Shown here piece after piece: positions 61,079 to 64,000 of a stretch of 64,000 nucleotides of DNA. Within the stretch, counting starts at the first letter, position 1. Each line of letters starts with the position of its first letter. Where the stretch lies: NCBI GenBank assembly GCA_001567485.1, contig JZRA01000120.1:19201-83200 (forward strand), read 5' to 3'. The position numbers were made by a program, and so were the translations under genes. The stretch is from Chloroflexi bacterium OLB13. GTDB lineage: Bacteria; Chloroflexota; Anaerolineae; Aggregatilineales; Phototrophicaceae. A model generated the notes under the pieces. The model saw only the letters and a list, made by a program, of their open reading frames with translations. It did not search any database and was not told where the DNA came from.

Positions 61079-62821
61079 ATGCCCAACGCCGATCCGGAGC
61101 TGTTGGCCGACCCCGAACGCCTGAATGTTCTGCGCACGTTGTTTCCCGCGCGCGGCGCAACCGAGCCTGCCTTCGACCGCCTAGCATCGCTGGCCGCGCG
61201 GCTGGTCAAGGCGCCGATCGGCATCGTGACACTGGTCGACATCGACCGTATGACATTCGTCGGGGCGCACGGGCTGACGGACAGGTGGCCCGGCCGCGCG
61301 ATCTGGGGGCTGTCGCATTCATACTGCCCGCACGTCATCGCCACGCGCGAGCCGCTGGTGATCGACGACGCCCGCAAGAGCGCGCTGGTGCGCGACTGCG
61401 ACGCGGTGCGCAATCCGGGGTTCACCGCCTATCTCGGCGTTCCGCTGACCACCGTCGATGGCTTTACGCTGGCGGCGCTCGCGGTCGCAGATCGCCGGCC
61501 GCGGCGCTGGTCGGAAGAGGACTTGCGGGTCGTCAGCGACATCGCCGAATGCGCTGTCACCGAGATCCACCTGCGCGCCGCCATCTATGCCGACTCGGGC
61601 GAAGAGCCGGTGCTCGACACCGCCCCGTTGATCGAACGCACGACCGACATCCGCGCGCTGGATGCCAACGGCGCAACCAGAGCCTTGCTCTATCAACGCC
61701 TTGCGCAGATTGCCGAGCCGTTGATCGCCACGCTGACCTCGACCTCCGACATCGTTTGGGTGGCCGACTCCAATGGCGACCTGCTGTACCTCAACCCCGC
61801 CGCGGCCGCGTATTTCGGCGTGGATCCGCTTGCGTATCGCGGTGCAGTCAACTGCGCCAGCTTCCTCGATCGTGAAGTGTTCGAGTTCTTCAAGTCAGTC
61901 GCCGTGCCGGACGCGTCACGCGGCGGCGAGTGGAGCGGCGACCTGTATCTGCGCCGCCATGACGGGGCCGAAATCCCCATGTCGGTCACGGTCAACGTAC
62001 ACATCCCGGTCGCGAGCGCGAAAGAGAGTTGGAGCGTGGTCGCGCGGGACATTACCGCGCTGCGTGACAACGAACAAGCTGTGCTGCGGTCGCTGGAGCG
62101 CGAGAAGGCCGTGACCGCCCTGCAGCAGCGCTTCATCACCACCATGTCGCACGAGTTCCGCACACCGCTGTCGATCGTGCTGTCGTCGCTGGAGATGCTG
62201 CAGCGGCATGGCGCGCGGGCCGATCCGATTGAACATTATCAGCGCATGCGTGCGTCCGTCCGGCACATCTCCAGCGTGCTCGACCGCGGCGTGCAGATGC
62301 TCGAAGACCCCGCCGCCGACTTGATCCCGTCGATTCAGAAGGTGTCACTGCCGGAGTTCGCGCACGAGATCTCCGCGCGCATGCACGAGGAATTCGAGGG
62401 GCGCATCATCCACGTCGACGCGCCGCCGGATATGCCGCCCGTCCGTACCGATGCCGTCGCGCTGGGCATGATCGTCGAAAATCTGCTCTCGAACGCGCTC
62501 AAGTTCAGCACCACCGGCACGGTCGTTACGTTCAAGCTGGCGCTGCGCGGATCAGGCACCGGCAGTGACCCGCGTCTATTGGCGATCACCGTGCGCGATC
62601 ACGGAATCGGAATCCCGGAAGACGCGCAGCCGTACATCTTCGAGCGTTTCTTCCGCGCCTATAACCTGCCCAACGTTCCGGGGATCGGCGCGGGGTTGTA
62701 CACCGTGAAACAGTTGGTCGAGCGCTTGCAGGGGCGTATCGAGTTCTACAGCCGGCCGGGCGAAGGCACTGAGTTCATCATCATCATGCCGGTTGGGCCA
62801 GACACGGGGCGTACTGGCTAA
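61079..62821 (+). CDS. GAF-PAS sensor histidine kinase
   Basis: 580 aa from ATG 61079 (the frame is open further upstream, but the domain starts here). No membrane helix, so a cytosolic sensor. GAF domain (~28-165: LVKAPIGIVTLVDIDRMTFV, DNP-like RDCDAVRNPGFTAYLGVPLT), PAS (~205-310: TSTSDIVWVADSNGDLLYLN), HisKA with TTMSHEFRTPLSIVLSSLEM, and HATPase with NLLSNALKFSTTG, VRDHGIGIPEDAQ and GIGAGLYTVKQLVERLQG. Orphan kinase, divergent from lutABC and possibly linked to its control. Confidence 0.92.
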   Translation: MPNADPELLADPERLNVLRTLFPARGATEPAFDRLASLAARLVKAPIGIVTLVDIDRMTFVGAHGLTDRWPGRAIWGLSHSYCPHVIATREPLVIDDARKSALVRDCDAVRNPGFTAYLGVPLTTVDGFTLAALAVADRRPRRWSEEDLRVVSDIAECAVTEIHLRAAIYADSGEEPVLDTAPLIERTTDIRALDANGATRALLYQRLAQIAEPLIATLTSTSDIVWVADSNGDLLYLNPAAAAYFGVDPLAYRGAVNCASFLDREVFEFFKSVAVPDASRGGEWSGDLYLRRHDGAEIPMSVTVNVHIPVASAKESWSVVARDITALRDNEQAVLRSLEREKAVTALQQRFITTMSHEFRTPLSIVLSSLEMLQRHGARADPIEHYQRMRASVRHISSVLDRGVQMLEDPAADLIPSIQKVSLPEFAHEISARMHEEFEGRIIHVDAPPDMPPVRTDAVALGMIVENLLSNALKFSTTGTVVTFKLALRGSGTGSDPRLLAITVRDHGIGIPEDAQPYIFERFFRAYNLPNVPGIGAGLYTVKQLVERLQGRIEFYSRPGEGTEFIIIMPVGPDTGRTG

Positions 62822-62872
62822 GGAGCATATTCATCTCAATCAACACCGTCGGAAGATAGCGAGGGGAGCGCT

Positions 62873-63880
62873 ATGCGAATCGCCGTATTCAGCACCAAAC
62901 CGTATGACCGCCAGTTCCTTGAAGCGGCCAATGGATTCCACAACTTCAAACTCAAGTACATCGAGGCGCGCCTGACCAGTGAGACCGTACAGGTCGCCAC
63001 TGGCTATGACGGCGTGTGCGTGTTCGTCAACGACGTACTCAATGCCGAGGTGATCGAACGGCTGTCCGCCAAGGGCGTGAAGCTGATCGCGCTGCGCTGC
63101 GCCGGCTTCAACAACGTCGATCTGCACGCCGCCGACGAACACGGCATGACGGTCGTGCGCGTGCCGGCGTACTCGCCCTACGCCGTGGCCGAGCATACAG
63201 TCGCTATGATGCTGTCGCTCAACCGCAAGATTCACCGCGCCCACAACCGCATCCGCGAGGGCAATTTCTCGCTCGACGGCCTGCTGGGGTTCGACCTGCA
63301 CGGCCAGACCGTCGGCGTTATCGGAACCGGCCAAATCGGGCAGGTCGTCGTCCGCATCATGGCCGGATTCGGCTGCAGCGTGCTGGCATACGACCCCTAC
63401 CCCAATCCGGAGGTCGAACGGCTCGGCGGCTCCTACGTCGCGCTGGACGACCTGCTCACGCACAGCGACATCATCACGCTGCACTGCCCGCTGACGCCGG
63501 AGACCCGCCACCTGATCGACGCCGAAACGCTGGCGTCCTGCAAGGACGGGGTGATGATCGTCAACACAAGCCGCGGCGCGCTGATCGACGCGCACGATGT
63601 GGTTGAGGCGCTCAAGTCCGGCCGGATCGGGTATCTGGGCTTGGATGTCTACGAGGAAGAGGCCGACATCTTCTTCGAAGACCTATCCAGCCAAATCCTC
63701 AAAGACGACACGCTGGCGCGGCTGATGACGTTCCCGAACGTGCTGATCACCAGCCATCAGGCGTTTTTCACACGTAATGCGCTGCAGAACATCGCCGAAA
63801 CGACGATGCACAACATCGCGCTGTTCGCCGCCGGAAAGTCCGCCGAAAACGCGGTCGGCAGCGAGCGCGTCAAACGCTGA
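62873..63880 (+). CDS. ldhA: D-lactate dehydrogenase (NAD-dependent D-2-hydroxyacid dehydrogenase)
   Basis: 335 aa, normal length. NAD-binding [20 protein letters not shown] (~148-167), substrate Arg in [12 protein letters not shown], catalytic Glu in [18 protein letters not shown], and catalytic His in [15 protein letters not shown]. The YEEE-x-FFED stretch and SHQAFFT are the D-lactate dehydrogenase version of the family. It reduces pyruvate to D-lactate, or the reverse. GAGGGGAG precedes the ATG. It is 51 nt after the kinase and may share its transcript. Confidence 0.93.
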   Translation: MRIAVFSTKPYDRQFLEAANGFHNFKLKYIEARLTSETVQVATGYDGVCVFVNDVLNAEVIERLSAKGVKLIALRCAGFNNVDLHAADEHGMTVVRVPAYSPYAVAEHTVAMMLSLNRKIHRAHNRIREGNFSLDGLLGFDLHGQTVGVIGTGQIGQVVVRIMAGFGCSVLAYDPYPNPEVERLGGSYVALDDLLTHSDIITLHCPLTPETRHLIDAETLASCKDGVMIVNTSRGALIDAHDVVEALKSGRIGYLGLDVYEEEADIFFEDLSSQILKDDTLARLMTFPNVLITSHQAFFTRNALQNIAETTMHNIALFAAGKSAENAVGSERVKR

Positions 63881-63885
63881 GTTAC

Positions 63886-64000
63886 CAGTTGACAGTTATC
63901 AGTTGGCAGTTGGCAGTTGGCAGTTATCAGTTGGCAGTTGGCAGTTATCAGTTGGCAGTTGGCGGTTGGCAGTTGGCAGTTAGCAGTTGGCAGTTGGCAG
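63886..64000 (+). repeat. Heptanucleotide tandem array 2 (CAGTTNN units)
   Basis: From 5 nt past the ldhA stop to the window edge, the sequence is an almost unbroken run of CAGTTGG and CAGTTAT heptads, about 16 units, with one CGGTTGG variant. It continues beyond the window. Confidence 0.92.

Noticed and set aside
63777..63983. Open frame giving SWQLSVGSWQL-type peptides
   Set aside because: Produced by translating the heptad array; overlaps the end of ldhA out of frame.

Overview
The window is a 64-kb stretch of high-GC chromosomal DNA, densely coding, with about 55 protein genes. I found no rRNA, tRNA, CRISPR array or insertion sequence. The gene mix points to a free-living heterotroph of the Chloroflexota, probably Anaerolineae-like: PF03640 secreted repeats beside an ECF sigma factor, an MshEN-USP hybrid, several 7TM/GAF/PAS histidine kinases, non-lipoprotein ABC binding proteins, LutABC and a D-lactate dehydrogenase. 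The phylum is an inference from gene content, not a computed placement.

Layout. 1-6 kb: an unknown gene, a pseudo-receiver protein, and a coupled ABC importer plus inositol-monophosphatase-family operon. 6-13 kb: oligoendopeptidase F, an ECF sigma/anti-sigma pair divergent from a PF03640 secreted protein, a DUF3891 protein and a large secreted helical protein. 13-20 kb: xylose isomerase, a DUF4260-TetR operon with a clear promoter/operator, a DUF2892 protein, a phosphodiesterase-like enzyme, two rhodaneses, a GT-C-like membrane protein and AlkA. 20-26 kb: a Bcp peroxiredoxin, a three-gene coupled two-component/MshEN-USP operon and an aldehyde dehydrogenase. 26-29 kb: a persulfide-handling pair (TauE/SafE plus a CstB-like enzyme) divergent from a LysR regulator with its operator. 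29-31.5 kb: MscL and a 7TM histidine kinase.

31.5-46.4 kb, minus strand, is the most notable region. Thirteen co-directional, mostly overlapping genes encode an oligopeptide-type ABC importer (OppABCDF), a small membrane protein, NagZ, NamZ (DUF1343), an AmiE-like serine hydrolase, a BadF-type amino-sugar kinase, MurQ, NagA and a GNAT acetyltransferase. Together they form a near-complete route from imported muropeptide to GlcN-6-phosphate. Unlike the Bacillus version, the three hydrolases have no signal peptides, so disassembly appears to be cytosolic.

46.5-64 kb: a SulP transporter, a secreted esterase, a branched-chain amino acid ABC transporter (LivKHMGF), an EamA exporter, aldose epimerase, a secreted DUF4352-SH3 protein in a locally AT-richer patch, LutABC, a GAF-PAS histidine kinase and D-lactate dehydrogenase.

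Recurring non-coding structure includes a ~105-bp dispersed repeat that abuts gene 3' ends (four copies), two heptanucleotide (CAGTNNN) tandem arrays, and a strong hairpin directly after each of the three substrate-binding-protein genes. Seven places in six genes have lost a single base in GC-rich context; consistent single-base deletions suggest sequencing error rather than decay, and those genes are annotated across the shift.
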